DNA from: Alkalihalobacillus sp. YIM B00296
GTDB taxonomy: Bacteria; Bacillota; Bacilli; Bacillales; Fictibacillaceae
Assembly: GCF_020179385.1 (NCBI RefSeq)
Contig: NZ_JAIBLJ010000001.1
Coordinates: 248,001 to 312,000, forward strand
DNA: 64,000 nt
Direction: 5' to 3'
Each line of letters starts with the position of its first letter. Positions within the stretch are counted from its first letter, which is position 1. Under the pieces are notes generated by a model that saw nothing but the letters and a program-made list of their open reading frames with translations, searched no databases and was not told where the DNA came from. The position numbers were made by a program, and so were the translations under genes. Positions 15,303-24,314 of this stretch are shown here, piece after piece.

Positions 15303-16388
15303 ATGTCAAAAAAACTTTTATTGATCGGTGCTGGTCAAGCCCACCTTTCTTTATTGAGAAAACTGAAAAGAAACTCTTTACAGGATTGTGAAGTCTTCCT
15401 GCTCAATCCGACTAACACCTTTTATTACTCTGATATGTTTGCTGGGTTTGTGGAAGGGATTTACCAGTTGGAGGACCTTCAGATCGATTTAGCAGAGCTT
15501 ACAGAGAAGGCGGGAATCCAACTGATTCATGGGACCGCGCTTTCTATTGATGTGAAACAGAAAAGGGTCCTTACGGATAAAGGAGATATATTGTCTTTCG
15601 ATGTCTTATCCTTTGATATCGGTACACGGCGGAAGGGAAATGAACTACTTCCAGAACAAGAGAAGATCGTTCTATACGATCGAAAGCATCACATCCGACG
15701 TTTTCAACACCATGAGAGAAAAAAAGGGACGGTAGCAATAGTTGGAGGGGGAACGCCAAGCATTGAAATGAGCTTTGCGATCCAAGCGTGGAAACAGAAA
15801 CATGAAGTTGAGGGAGAAGTAATTTTAATCAGTTCAGAAAATAGCTACGAACAGAACAGGAAGAAAGGATCACAGATATTAAAAGGAATGTTGCGAGACA
15901 CAGGCGTCCAGGTCCTGGAAAATGAACGGGTGGTCGACGTCAGTGAAGGAACGATTACCACAGATAAGCGAACAATAACGTATGATTGTCTATTATGGAT
16001 GACAGGCTTGGTACCACCGAAAATATATAATAGTTCCAAGCTTCCTACAGATGATCAAGGATATTTGCTTGTTGAGGATACTCTTCAGGTCAAAGAATTT
16101 CCGTTTATATTTGGAGCTGGAAAAGGTGTGACAATCCGTGATCATCCAAACCTACCTAGAACTACTGATTCGGCTGCACGACAAGGAGAAGTGTTGGCTG
16201 AGAATCTCAAAGGGTACATTGGTTCAGGTGAGGGGTACCATTTTCAACCGCAAAAGCGAACATTATCGATCGTCTCGGTTGGTCACCGGAAAGCGTTTTT
16301 GGAATTGGGCTCTTTCTCGACTACTAACAAACTTGCATGGAAACTGAAAGATAAAATCGATCGTCGTTTTGTTGCTTCTAATCAATAA
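15303..16388 (+). CDS. NAD(P)/FAD-dependent oxidoreductase (NDH-2/SelD-associated type)
   Basis: 361-residue pyridine nucleotide-disulphide oxidoreductase fold. The FAD-binding GAGQAHLSLLRKL is at residues 8-20, the second dinucleotide fold at VAIVGGGTPSIEMSF (about 143) and the C-terminal FAD motif at FPFIFGAGKGVTI (about 262). No CxxxxC redox pair is present, so it is not a disulphide reductase. The GxGxxH opening and length resemble the oxidoreductase domain fused or linked to selenophosphate synthetase and type II NADH dehydrogenases, but no selD is near. The ATG at 15303 is chosen for GAGGAG 7 bases upstream. Its electron acceptor is unknown. Confidence 0.75.
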   Translation: MSKKLLLIGAGQAHLSLLRKLKRNSLQDCEVFLLNPTNTFYYSDMFAGFVEGIYQLEDLQIDLAELTEKAGIQLIHGTALSIDVKQKRVLTDKGDILSFDVLSFDIGTRRKGNELLPEQEKIVLYDRKHHIRRFQHHERKKGTVAIVGGGTPSIEMSFAIQAWKQKHEVEGEVILISSENSYEQNRKKGSQILKGMLRDTGVQVLENERVVDVSEGTITTDKRTITYDCLLWMTGLVPPKIYNSSKLPTDDQGYLLVEDTLQVKEFPFIFGAGKGVTIRDHPNLPRTTDSAARQGEVLAENLKGYIGSGEGYHFQPQKRTLSIVSVGHRKAFLELGSFSTTNKLAWKLKDKIDRRFVASNQ

Positions 16389-16482
16389 AGGAATAGGTTT
16401 CGCTGAAGCGGAGCAGATCATAGAGAATCACGACACAAAACGGAATTATTATACCAAGATCCAGAAAAATCGCAACTAACAT
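16378..16482 (-). CDS. Small hydrophobic peptide, 34 residues (uncertain)
   Basis: An ATG at 16482 on the minus strand has AAGGAG 7 bases upstream and opens a 34-residue frame with a single membrane helix (LVAIFLDLGIIIPFCVVIL) and a short polar tail. The stop overlaps the end of the oxidoreductase gene on the other strand. A hairpin at 16545-16577 lies just upstream, so any promoter must lie within about 60 bases; none is convincing. I do not recognise a family. The strong ribosome site and helix argue for a gene, the short length and lack of promoter against. Confidence 0.35.
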   Translation of the reverse strand: MLVAIFLDLGIIIPFCVVILYDLLRFSETYSFID

Positions 16483-16544
16483 AAAAAAACTCCTTATGAT
16501 GCTGAATGCCGCCTTAGGTGAAAACTTCATATCCGAATAATAAA

Positions 16545-16577
16545 AAATGTGGCCTCTCCGGTAATGAGGCCACATTT
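16545..16577. terminator. Bidirectional terminator
   Basis: A perfect 12-bp stem AAATGTGGCCTC/GAGGCCACATTT over a 9-base loop has CACTTTTTT on the right and TTTTTTATTA on the minus-strand side. Confidence 0.8.
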
Positions 16578-16628
16578 CACTTTTTTATCAAGACGAGAAA
16601 ATATAAAATTTTTGTGCAATAAAGGAAT

Positions 16629-16798
16629 GTCTAGTTCCAACGCCGAACCACTTGGATCACTTCAGTCCTCGTCCGGCGGCGACACATTGATTTAGGTCGA
16701 AGTGTTTACCCACGCAGAACCGAACTTTGTTTGGTTCGAGCCTCCTCGTCGGACTTCCAGTGACCTTCGTGGCTCATCAGGGCGTTTGCGCTTTTCTT
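16629..16798. repeat. Dispersed palindromic repeat, copy 2 with internal insert
   Basis: Matches copy 1 (4801-4915) from GTCTAGTTCCAACGCC to GGGCGTTTGCGCTTTTCTTG but carries about 57 extra bases near the middle (about 16684-16740), which themselves include AGAACCGAAC/GTTTGGTTCG as an inverted pair. The outer arms AACGCC/GGCGTT pair better than in copy 1. Confidence 0.8.
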
Positions 16799-16837
16799 GT
16801 CAATAAAAAGACTGCTAAGGCTAGCTCCTAAAGTTGA

Positions 16838-17746
16838 TTATGTGTGGGAAGCCTTTTTCTCTGCTAAATTATAATACTTGGTTTCAATGTTCCTTGTTAC
16901 ATGTTCGGAAATTCCTTGGATCGCTTTGTGGAGCGCTTTTAGGTCAATCCCCGTTCCGATCCCCATCTGATGGAGCATGAAAACGACATCTTCAGTGGCG
17001 ACATTCCCTGTAGCACCAGGAGCGAATGGGCATCCCCCCAATCCTCCAGCGGAGGTATCGAATCTCGTAATCCCAGCCTGAAGGCAAGCATAAATATTTG
17101 CTAAAGCCATGCCTCTTGTATCATGGAAGTGTGCAGTCAGCAGGACCCTGTCTCCTAATTGTCTGTGCAATTCATTGAATAATTGATAGCTTTCGAGTGG
17201 ATTTGCCATTCCGATCGTATCAGCTACACTTAACTCATCTACACCAAAGTCTGCAAATTGCGTACATAGGGCAATGACATCTTTGGGATCGACCTTCCCA
17301 TCATATGGGCAGTAGAAGGATGTGGAAATGCATGCCCGAACAAAATATCCTTTCTGCTTCAACTCAGCGAGAATCGGTTTCAAATCAGCCATGCTTTCCC
17401 CGGTTGTCTTGTTGATGTTCTTTTTATTGAAAGAAGAACTGACACCTACGAATACAGCGACATCCTTTCCCTCCGTTTCATAAAGCCTTTCGACCCCTTT
17501 CCGGTTCGGTGCAAGCACAAAGTTACGCTTATCGTCAAGGCAAGCGTCTATGACCTCTTTTGCATCACGCATTTGGGGGACCCACTTCGGGGACACGAAT
17601 GAGGTCAATTCGATTTCAGTAATCCCAGCGTTTTTCAGGTCTTTTATAAACGTTATTTTTGCATCTGTAGGGACTTGATTTTTTTCATTCTGCAAACCAT
17701 CCCTCGGTCCAACTTCAATGATTGTGACTTTCTCAGGCAAGTTCAT
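16838..17746 (-). CDS. mvaB: Hydroxymethylglutaryl-CoA lyase
   Basis: Cleaves HMG-CoA to acetoacetate and acetyl-CoA, the last step of leucine breakdown. The 302-residue TIM barrel begins EKVTIIEVGPRDGLQNEK (metal and substrate residues), and carries the lyase signature GGLGGCPFAPGATGNVATED (about 230-249) with the catalytic cysteine and the glycine-rich flap. HFHDTRGMALAN supplies two metal-binding histidines. I place the start at the ATG at 17746 (GGAGG 6-7 bases upstream) rather than at 17791. It is divergent from a thiolase-CoA transferase operon, and the acetoacetate it makes is that operon's substrate. No leucine-degradation dehydrogenase or carboxylase genes are next to it. Confidence 0.92.
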   Translation of the reverse strand: MNLPEKVTIIEVGPRDGLQNEKNQVPTDAKITFIKDLKNAGITEIELTSFVSPKWVPQMRDAKEVIDACLDDKRNFVLAPNRKGVERLYETEGKDVAVFVGVSSSFNKKNINKTTGESMADLKPILAELKQKGYFVRACISTSFYCPYDGKVDPKDVIALCTQFADFGVDELSVADTIGMANPLESYQLFNELHRQLGDRVLLTAHFHDTRGMALANIYACLQAGITRFDTSAGGLGGCPFAPGATGNVATEDVVFMLHQMGIGTGIDLKALHKAIQGISEHVTRNIETKYYNLAEKKASHT

Positions 17747-17771
17747 AGCGAGACCTCCATTTAACAACATA

Positions 17772-17785
17772 TGTAAGCGTTTTAT
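17772..17785. promoter_or_regulatory. Possible CcpA site (cre) in the mvaB-thiolase divergent region
   Basis: TGTAAGCGTTTTAT matches 12 of 14 positions of the cre consensus TGWAANCGNTNWCA on either strand. It lies 26 bases before the mvaB start. Two mismatches at one end make this tentative. Confidence 0.35.
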
Positions 17786-17941
17786 ATACATTATCTTTCA
17801 TTGTAACGTGAAGAAATTTTAAAGGGCAAGTATTTACCTTCTTTCGGAGAAATATTGTTTGATAAGAAGGAGAATTCGGAAATGACTGAGAAATAGACAG
17901 GGTAAGACAGATAACAACAAATTTAAGGAGGCAACAAAGGG

Positions 17942-19120
17942 ATGGAGAGAGAAGCTGTCATAGTTAGCGCGGTCAGGACACCGATCGGGGGTTTTAGTGG
18001 AAGTTTGAAATCAATATCTGCCACAGAACTCGGTGGAATCGTGATAAAAGAGGCTTTGAGACGTGCAGGGATATCTGAAGTTGATGAAGTGATCATGGGG
18101 AATGTCCTCCAGGCTGGACTTGGCCAAAACCCCGCAAGACAAGCAGCTATGAAAGCAGGGCTTGCTGATACGACTTCATCGATGACGATCAATAAAGTAT
18201 GCGGGTCCGGTTTGAAAACAGTCCATCTAGCTGTTCAATCGATCCTTTTAGGGGATTCGGATATTGTAGTTGCCGGGGGAATGGAAAATATGAGCCAAGC
18301 TCCCTATCTCTTAAAAGGAGCACGTGACGGATATAAAATGGGGGACCAGAAAGTTGTCGATTCAATGATCCATGACGGTCTTTGGTGTGCTTTCAATGAC
18401 TACCACATGGGAATCACGGCAGAGAATTTATGTGAAACACATGGCTTGAAGCGTGAGGAGCTTGATGAATTTGCAGCATGGAGCCAGGAAAAAGCTGCGA
18501 ATGCAATTGAAAGCGGACGTTTTAAAGAGGAAATTGTTCCTGTCGAAATCTCTCAGCGAAAGGGAGATCCAATCGTTTTTGACACAGATGAACACCCGAA
18601 GAAATCAACAGCGGAAAAATTAGCGAAACTTCGATCTGCCTTCAAAAAGGATGGCATGGTGACTGCAGGAAATGCTTCTGGAATCAATGATGGGGCAGCA
18701 GCCGTAATTGTCATGAGCCGTCAAAAAGCAGAGGAGCTTGGTTTGAAACCATTGGCGGTCATCCGTGCCAATGCATCCGCTGGTGTTGATCCAAGCATCA
18801 TGGGTATCGGTCCTGTTCCAGCAACGAGAAAGGCGTTGGAAAGAGCGAACCTGACAATCGATGCTATGAATCTAATTGAAGCGAATGAAGCTTTCGCAGC
18901 CCAATCTTTAGCAGTAGGGAAAGATTTGGGTCTCAATAAGGATATCCTCAATGTAAACGGTGGGGCGATAGCACTCGGACACCCGATCGGGGCTAGTGGA
19001 ACTCGTGTTCTCGTAACATTGATCCATGAATTGAAACGAAGGAATGAACAATATGGGCTTGCGACTTTATGTATCGGCGGCGGCCAGGGAGTCGCGACAA
19101 TCATAGAAAATGAAGCTTAA
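17942..19120 (+). CDS. Acetyl-CoA C-acetyltransferase (thiolase)
   Basis: 392-residue thiolase II that interconverts acetoacetyl-CoA and two acetyl-CoA. All active-site elements are visible: nucleophile Cys in [12 protein letters not shown] (about residue 88), the NEAFAAQ loop (about 317), His in [15 protein letters not shown] (about 349) and the second Cys in CIGGGQG (about 379). AAGGAGGCAACAAAGGG precedes the ATG. It is first in a five-gene operon with CoA transferase subunits, a permease and a second thiolase, which together fit import of acetoacetate or short-chain fatty acids, CoA activation and cleavage to acetyl-CoA. Closest B. subtilis relatives are MmgA and YhfS; I do not assign one. 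Confidence 0.92.
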   Translation: MEREAVIVSAVRTPIGGFSGSLKSISATELGGIVIKEALRRAGISEVDEVIMGNVLQAGLGQNPARQAAMKAGLADTTSSMTINKVCGSGLKTVHLAVQSILLGDSDIVVAGGMENMSQAPYLLKGARDGYKMGDQKVVDSMIHDGLWCAFNDYHMGITAENLCETHGLKREELDEFAAWSQEKAANAIESGRFKEEIVPVEISQRKGDPIVFDTDEHPKKSTAEKLAKLRSAFKKDGMVTAGNASGINDGAAAVIVMSRQKAEELGLKPLAVIRANASAGVDPSIMGIGPVPATRKALERANLTIDAMNLIEANEAFAAQSLAVGKDLGLNKDILNVNGGAIALGHPIGASGTRVLVTLIHELKRRNEQYGLATLCIGGGQGVATIIENEA

Positions 19121-19138
19121 AAAGGAGATGAAAAAAAT

Positions 19139-19828
19139 ATGAAACCAGTTGAAACATCATTTTTAGAAGCAGTGAAGGTTATTAAAGATGGAGATACAAT
19201 TATGGTCGGGGGCTTTGGACTTGTCGGGATTCCAGAGAACTTGATTCTTGCACTTGTTGAAAGCGGTGTCAAAGATTTGACCGTGATCTCCAATAACTGT
19301 GGAGTCGATGATTGGGGGCTTGGCCTGCTTCTAAAGAACAAACAGATCAAGAAAATGGTAGGCTCTTATGTCGGTGAAAACAAAGAATTCGAACGTCAGG
19401 TTCTGTCTGGGGAAATTGAAGTCGAACTGATTCCCCAGGGTACGCTTGCTGAGCGGATCCGTGCGGGCGGTGCGGGCATCCCCGCCTTCTATACGCCAGC
19501 GGCAGTAGGTACTCCGTTAGCTGAGGGTAGGGAAGTTCGTAATTTTAACGGTAAAGATTATCTGTTGGAATATGGAATGACAGCAGATGTCAGCCTGGTC
19601 CGAGCGCAGAAAGCAGACAAAATGGGGAACCTCATTTATAACAAGACTGCCCGGAACTTCAACCCTATGATTGCTGCAGCTGGTAATATCACGATTGCAG
19701 AGGTGGAGGAATTGTATGAGATCGGTGAATTGGATCCAGATCGAATCCACACACCAAGCATCTATGTTCAGAAATTGATCGTTGGTGAGCAGCAGAAGAA
19801 AATTGAACGCCTGACCGTTACGAAATAA
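19139..19828 (+). CDS. scoA: 3-oxoacid CoA-transferase subunit A
   Basis: Alpha subunit of a succinyl-CoA:3-ketoacid (or acetate-type) CoA transferase, 229 residues, family I. The conserved [18 protein letters not shown] (about 20-37) forms the CoA-binding start, and [20 protein letters not shown] (about 111-130) is the oxyanion-region signature. The catalytic glutamate is on the beta subunit, encoded 20 bases downstream. It is the third element of the acetoacetate module with mvaB and thiolase. Specificity (succinyl-CoA or acetyl-CoA as donor) cannot be told from sequence; the B. subtilis symbol is used on similarity and context. Confidence 0.88.
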   Translation: MKPVETSFLEAVKVIKDGDTIMVGGFGLVGIPENLILALVESGVKDLTVISNNCGVDDWGLGLLLKNKQIKKMVGSYVGENKEFERQVLSGEIEVELIPQGTLAERIRAGGAGIPAFYTPAAVGTPLAEGREVRNFNGKDYLLEYGMTADVSLVRAQKADKMGNLIYNKTARNFNPMIAAAGNITIAEVEELYEIGELDPDRIHTPSIYVQKLIVGEQQKKIERLTVTK

Positions 19829-19848
19829 CTGCAGAGGAGGAAATAACA

Positions 19849-20520
19849 ATGACAAAAGTAGATAAAGCACTTGTTCGTGAGCGTATAGCAATAAGAGCAG
19901 AAAAGGAAATTGAGGATGGATTCTACGTCAACCTTGGCATCGGGATGCCGACTTTAGTGGCGAATTATATTTCAGATAATAAACAGGTTGTTCTTCAATC
20001 CGAAAACGGTCTGCTTGGGATCGGGCGTTATCCAACTGAAGATGAAGTTGATCCTGACTTGATCAATGCAGGGAAAGAGACAGTGACTGCGACAAAAGGT
20101 GCGTCTTATTTTGATAGCTCAGAGTCATTCGGTATGATACGCGGTGGCCATATCGATATTGCCATTTTAGGAGGTATGGAGGTTTCAGGGAATGGCGACC
20201 TTGCAAATTGGATGATTCCAGGAAAGATGATCAAAGGTATGGGAGGAGCGATGGACCTCGTACATGGTGCCAAGAGGATCATCGTCATTATGGATCATGT
20301 CAATAAAAGCGGACAGCCGAAAATCCTCAATAAATGCTCGTTGCCGCTGACGGGGAGTGGTGTAGTGGACCGTATCATCACAGATCGGGCCGTCATCGAT
20401 GTCACGCCTGAAGGTCTCAAGCTTGTAGAGATAGCTGAAGGATTCACTCCTGAAGAAATCCAAGAATCGACTGAACCGGCCTTGATCATTGCAAATGACG
20501 TAAGAACAAATGCATTTTAA
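19849..20520 (+). CDS. scoB: 3-oxoacid CoA-transferase subunit B
   Basis: Beta subunit, 223 residues, carrying the catalytic glutamate in [10 protein letters not shown] (about residues 50-59), which forms the glutamyl-CoA intermediate. [14 protein letters not shown] (about 29-42) is the family start motif and [20 protein letters not shown] (about 131-150) is conserved in SCOT beta domains. AGGAGG lies 9 bases before the ATG. It pairs with the upstream subunit to form the active (alpha-beta)2 enzyme, which in mammals is a single fused chain. Confidence 0.9.
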   Translation: MTKVDKALVRERIAIRAEKEIEDGFYVNLGIGMPTLVANYISDNKQVVLQSENGLLGIGRYPTEDEVDPDLINAGKETVTATKGASYFDSSESFGMIRGGHIDIAILGGMEVSGNGDLANWMIPGKMIKGMGGAMDLVHGAKRIIVIMDHVNKSGQPKILNKCSLPLTGSGVVDRIITDRAVIDVTPEGLKLVEIAEGFTPEEIQESTEPALIIANDVRTNAF

Positions 20521-20550
20521 TTTTATTTGTGCCAAGAAGGGGGGAACTAA

Positions 20551-21867
20551 GTGAAGAGGTTAACAGCACTTTCAAATCGGATCATGCAACGATATCTACC
20601 AGATCCATTCTTATTCGTGGCCATCCTTACACTAGTCGTTTTTGTGATGGGGATGATCATAACAAGAAGCACTCCGGTAGAAATGGTCACCTTCTGGGGG
20701 GAAGGATTCTGGAACCTGTTGACTTTTGCTATGCAAATGGTCCTGATTCTTGTAACGGGATACGTCTTAGCTAGCAGCCCTTTATTTAAAAAAGGGCTGC
20801 GGAAGTTGGCCTCTCTCGTTTCGAAACCAGGGCAGGCAATCATATTCGTTACACTCGTATCCCTTGCTGCTAGCTGGATCAACTGGGGGTTCGGGCTTGT
20901 CATCGGTGCACTATTCGCTAAAGAACTGGCAAAAAAAGTGGAAAAAGTAGATTATCGGTTATTGATCGCCAGTGCATATAGCGGCTTTTTAGTCTGGCAT
21001 GGTGGTTTTTCTGGATCGATTCCTTTGACGATTGCAACGCCAGACCATTTTACAAGTGATATCATCGGTGTCATTTCTACCTCAGAAACGATATTTGCAC
21101 CGTTCAATATCTTCATCGTAATTGCCTTGTTTATTACATTGCCGATTGTAAACAGGTTGATGATGAACCAGAAAGATAACCAGTTCTACATCGATCGTTC
21201 TATTTTAGAAGATAAGAATGTCGAGGCTGCTGCAGTAGAGGCGAATACCCCTGCAGAAAAGTTGGAAAATAGTTGGATCCTGTCCATGGTCATCGGTGTA
21301 TTGGGCTTGGCTTTCATGGTTTATTATTTTACGACAAATGGATTCAGCCTGAACTTGGATATCGTCAACTTCATTTTCCTTTTCTTTGGGATCTTATTGC
21401 ATGGGACGCCTAGAAGATTCATCAATAGTGTATCTGAAGCTGTCAAAGGTGCTGGCGGAATCATCATTCAATTCCCTTTTTATGCAGGGATCATGGGGAT
21501 GATGGTGGCAAGTGGATTAGCTGCTGAAATGTCACAATGGTTCGTGAACATTTCAAATGAACTTACTTTTCCATTCTTTGCATTCTTAAGCGCGGGGATC
21601 GTGAACTTCTTCGTTCCATCAGGTGGAGGCCAATGGGCAGTTCAAGCTCCGATCATGCTGATGGCTGGTGAGGAGCTTGGTATCGGTGCCGCGAAGACGG
21701 CAATGGCGGTAGCTTGGGGAGATGCATGGACGAATATGATCCAACCTTTCTGGGCACTTCCTGCGCTCGCGATCGCTGGACTATCTGCCAAGGATATCAT
21801 GGGCTTCTGTGTCATCGCAATGCTAGTCAGTGGATTATTCATATCGATAGGACTGGTATTCATTTAA
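20551..21867 (+). CDS. Short-chain fatty acid transporter, AtoE family
   Basis: 438-residue polytopic membrane protein of the AtoE/short-chain fatty acid uptake family, with about twelve hydrophobic segments. Family motifs include FWGEGFWNLLTFAMQMVLIL (about 50-69), the polar segment WHGGFSGSIPLTIA (about 150) and FFVPSGGGQWAVQAPIM (about 352-368), likely to line the substrate path. It starts at a GTG with GGGGGG 7 bases upstream. In the operon it would import acetoacetate, butyrate or similar acids that the CoA transferase then activates. Confidence 0.88.
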   Translation: MKRLTALSNRIMQRYLPDPFLFVAILTLVVFVMGMIITRSTPVEMVTFWGEGFWNLLTFAMQMVLILVTGYVLASSPLFKKGLRKLASLVSKPGQAIIFVTLVSLAASWINWGFGLVIGALFAKELAKKVEKVDYRLLIASAYSGFLVWHGGFSGSIPLTIATPDHFTSDIIGVISTSETIFAPFNIFIVIALFITLPIVNRLMMNQKDNQFYIDRSILEDKNVEAAAVEANTPAEKLENSWILSMVIGVLGLAFMVYYFTTNGFSLNLDIVNFIFLFFGILLHGTPRRFINSVSEAVKGAGGIIIQFPFYAGIMGMMVASGLAAEMSQWFVNISNELTFPFFAFLSAGIVNFFVPSGGGQWAVQAPIMLMAGEELGIGAAKTAMAVAWGDAWTNMIQPFWALPALAIAGLSAKDIMGFCVIAMLVSGLFISIGLVFI

Positions 21868-21895
21868 GGATTACCTAAGGGGGAAGGTGAACGGA

Positions 21896-23083
21896 ATGGA
21901 CGATATTTACATTTTAGAGGGGGCTAGAACGGCTTTCACATCATTCGGTAAGTCATTCGCAAATATAGGTCCTACAGAGTTAGGTATAGCCACAGCGAAG
22001 GAAGCGATGAAACGTTCACAAGTATCTCCGGATGAAATCGATCAGGTCATTTATGGGAATGTGATCCATAGCAGTACAAATGCGCCATATGTAGCCCGTC
22101 ATATCGCTACTGGATCTGGGGTTCCTGTCAGGACGCCAGCCATGCTTGTAAACCGTCTTTGTGGATCAGGCTTGCAGTCTGTCATCTCTGGTGTGCATTC
22201 CTTGCTTTTGAATGAAGGGAACGCAGCTCTTGTAGGTGGGGTAGACAACATGTCGATGAGTCCCCACGTATCATTTACAAATCGATTCGGCCCCCCTAAG
22301 CTGGGGAATGTTCAATTCGAGGATATGTTGCTAATGACCTTAAGGGATGAAGCGATTGGAAATGGGATGGGGATCACCGCAGAGAACCTTTCAGAGCAGT
22401 ACGGCATATCAAGGCAAGAGCAAGATGAATTTTCGACCATCAGCCATCAACGTGCATCCGAGGCAATCAAGTCAGGCCGTTTCAAGCGAGAAATCGTCTA
22501 TGTTGAAGTGCAAGAGCGTAAAGATGTACGGACTGTAGAGACTGATGAGCATGTTAGGTCTACAACTTCTGTAGAAGGATTGGCGACACTGAAACCGACC
22601 TTTAAAAAAGGCGGCTCCGTTACAGCGGGTAACTCCAGTGGAATTAACGATGGAGCTGTTTCGTTGATCATCGCAACTGAACCCTTCGTGAAAAAGAAAG
22701 GTATGGCTCCTCTTTCAAAAATCCGTTCGTGGGCTGTATGCGGCGTCGATCCATCAATCATGGGGATCGGCCCGGTTCCAGCTATCAAGATTGCCCTGGA
22801 ACGTGCTGGTCTATCCATTGATCAGATTGATTTGTTTGAGGTTAATGAAGCCTTTGCTGCTCAATATTTGGCAGTTGAAAAGGAACTTGATCTGGATCGT
22901 GAAAAGACCAATGTGAACGGTGGTGCTGTTGCACTTGGACATCCAGTCGGTGCTAGCGGATCAAGACTATTGTTATCGCTTGCTTATGAACTACAGCTTC
23001 AAAACAAACGATTCGGGGTCGCAAGTCTTTGTATCGGTGGCGGCCAAGGAATCGCAATGGTCATTGAAAACGAAAATATATGA
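21896..23083 (+). CDS. Acetyl-CoA acyltransferase (second thiolase)
   Basis: 395-residue thiolase. Nucleophile Cys in NRLCGSGLQSVI (about residue 90), NEAFAAQYLAVE (about 322), His in NGGAVALGHPVGASG and Cys in CIGGGQGIA are all present. It is clearly diverged from the thiolase at the head of the operon; for example the covering loop reads VSFTNRFGPPKLGN, closer to long-chain or unspecific acyltransferases. The ATG at 21896 is preferred to the GTG at 21887 because AGGGGGAAGG lies 9 bases before the ATG. It ends the operon with a perfect terminator 4 bases beyond the stop. Confidence 0.9.
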   Translation: MDDIYILEGARTAFTSFGKSFANIGPTELGIATAKEAMKRSQVSPDEIDQVIYGNVIHSSTNAPYVARHIATGSGVPVRTPAMLVNRLCGSGLQSVISGVHSLLLNEGNAALVGGVDNMSMSPHVSFTNRFGPPKLGNVQFEDMLLMTLRDEAIGNGMGITAENLSEQYGISRQEQDEFSTISHQRASEAIKSGRFKREIVYVEVQERKDVRTVETDEHVRSTTSVEGLATLKPTFKKGGSVTAGNSSGINDGAVSLIIATEPFVKKKGMAPLSKIRSWAVCGVDPSIMGIGPVPAIKIALERAGLSIDQIDLFEVNEAFAAQYLAVEKELDLDREKTNVNGGAVALGHPVGASGSRLLLSLAYELQLQNKRFGVASLCIGGGQGIAMVIENENI

Positions 23084-23086
23084 TAA

Positions 23087-23119
23087 AAGAACCTCGAGTC
23101 ATGTCTCGAGGTTCTTTTT
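23087..23119. terminator. Terminator of the acetoacetate operon
   Basis: Perfect 12-bp stem AAGAACCTCGAG/CTCGAGGTTCTT over a 6-base loop with a TTTTTC tail. Confidence 0.9.
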
Positions 23120-23169
23120 CACAAATATATATGTCAGTCGTACTAAATTAAAAGTTAAGTTTTCATTCT

Positions 23170-24078
23170 CTAGTCACGATGTTTATCATAGTATGTTTGC
23201 TTCGTCCATTGTTTGAACAGACTGATTTCCTCATCATTCAGGACAACATTAGCAGCTTTCGTATTATCATCCACCTGTTCGACCGAGCTGGCTCCAGGAA
23301 TTGTCGTTACGACAGAAGGATGATGCAACGGATACCGGAGTGCGAGGTGAGAAAGCTTCCTGCCATCGGATATATCTTTCACCTTTGTCATAAGATCACT
23401 GATTTCAGAAGGTTCGTAGTCGAGGAATCCTTTTTCTGAAGCTTTGCCTGTAAAAATCCGGTCAGTAAGGTTCCCTTTTGCAAGCGGTCCCCTAGCGATG
23501 ACAGATACATCATGGGCCTGGATCATGTTCAACCATTCTTCAGGTCTGCGATCCAATAGACTGTACTGCATCATGATACTGACAATATTGGAACGTTTAA
23601 GGTATTCTTTGATCACATTGGGGCGGATGGAAGATATTCCATACTCACGGATCAATCCTTCTGCTTTTAAATCCTCGAATGCCTCGATGATTTCATCGAT
23701 CGGATCATTGATCGTACCGCCGTGAAGCTGATACAAGTCGATGTAATCCGTATCCAATCTCTGCAAGGAACGCTTGACAGCTGTTTTTATGTAATCTTTA
23801 CTTGGTGCCCATTCCCAGCCTTCTTCAACGTGGTCCCAACGGTTTCCCACCTTTGTTGCCAATACACATTGCTCCCGTTTTCCTTTCAAGGCTTTACCTA
23901 CTAATTTTTCGTTTTTCCCAAAATCGTAAAGATCAGCGGTGTCAATCAATGTAATGCCTTTCTCGAGTGCTTTGTGGATGATCTCTGTCGCTTCTTTTTC
24001 ATCAGATCCTAGTGACATGCATCCTAGTCCGAGTTCTGATACTTGTAATTCTGAAGATCCAAGTCTGTTTAATCTCAT
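23170..24078 (-). CDS. yqkF: Aldo/keto reductase, YqkF-like
   Basis: 302-residue NADPH-dependent aldo/keto reductase. The catalytic tetrad is visible: Asp in TLIDTADLYDFGKNE (about 45-59) with the Tyr, Lys in CVLATKVGN (about 72-80) and His in DLYQLHGG (about 118). The start is set at the ATG at 24078, with AGGAGG 7 bases upstream, not the GTG at 24087 that lies inside that site. The gene neighbours mciZ and nudF exactly as yqkF does in B. subtilis, which supports the symbol. Physiological substrate unknown. Confidence 0.85.
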   Translation of the reverse strand: MRLNRLGSSELQVSELGLGCMSLGSDEKEATEIIHKALEKGITLIDTADLYDFGKNEKLVGKALKGKREQCVLATKVGNRWDHVEEGWEWAPSKDYIKTAVKRSLQRLDTDYIDLYQLHGGTINDPIDEIIEAFEDLKAEGLIREYGISSIRPNVIKEYLKRSNIVSIMMQYSLLDRRPEEWLNMIQAHDVSVIARGPLAKGNLTDRIFTGKASEKGFLDYEPSEISDLMTKVKDISDGRKLSHLALRYPLHHPSVVTTIPGASSVEQVDDNTKAANVVLNDEEISLFKQWTKQTYYDKHRD

Positions 24079-24170
24079 TAAAAGCACCTCCTGATTAGTA
24101 CATTACCACGAGATGGAGGCAGAAAACATCTTTCTTGATCTGGATGTATCTGTCTGACTCAGTCCAATCG

Positions 24171-24256
24171 AATATATCGGTGCAGATCTCAAAATTATCG
24201 GTGCAGATTAGAAAAATATTGGTGCGTTTTCAAAATATATCGGTGGTAACGCGGAT
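24171..24256. repeat. Short tandem array with ATATCGGTGCA core, second locus
   Basis: Four units of 21-22 bp: AATATATCGGTGCAGATCTC, AATTATCGGTGCAGATTAG, AAATATTGGTGCGTTTTC, AATATATCGGTGGTAACGC. The same unit forms the array at 2783-2886. It lies between yqkF and mciZ, outside any ORF. Confidence 0.75.
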
Positions 24257-24282
24257 TTTTTAGTCAATTCTTAATATAGAAG

Positions 24283-24314
24283 TGAGACAACACCTAAGCG
24301 AAGGTGTTGTCTCA
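24283..24314 (-). terminator. Hairpin overlapping the mciZ stop codon
   Basis: Perfect 13-bp stem TGAGACAACACCT/AGGTGTTGTCTCA over a 6-base loop. The minus-strand arm begins with the mciZ TGA stop. The tail is only moderately T-rich. Confidence 0.7.

Noticed and set aside
17772-17785. Firm CcpA control of mvaB
   Set aside because: Two mismatches at one end of the cre and an odd position 26 bases before the start codon; kept only as a low-confidence site.
20529-20774. Plus-strand frame overlapping the start of the AtoE-type gene
   Set aside because: Shadow in another frame; the AtoE reading has the membrane helices, family motifs and the ribosome site.
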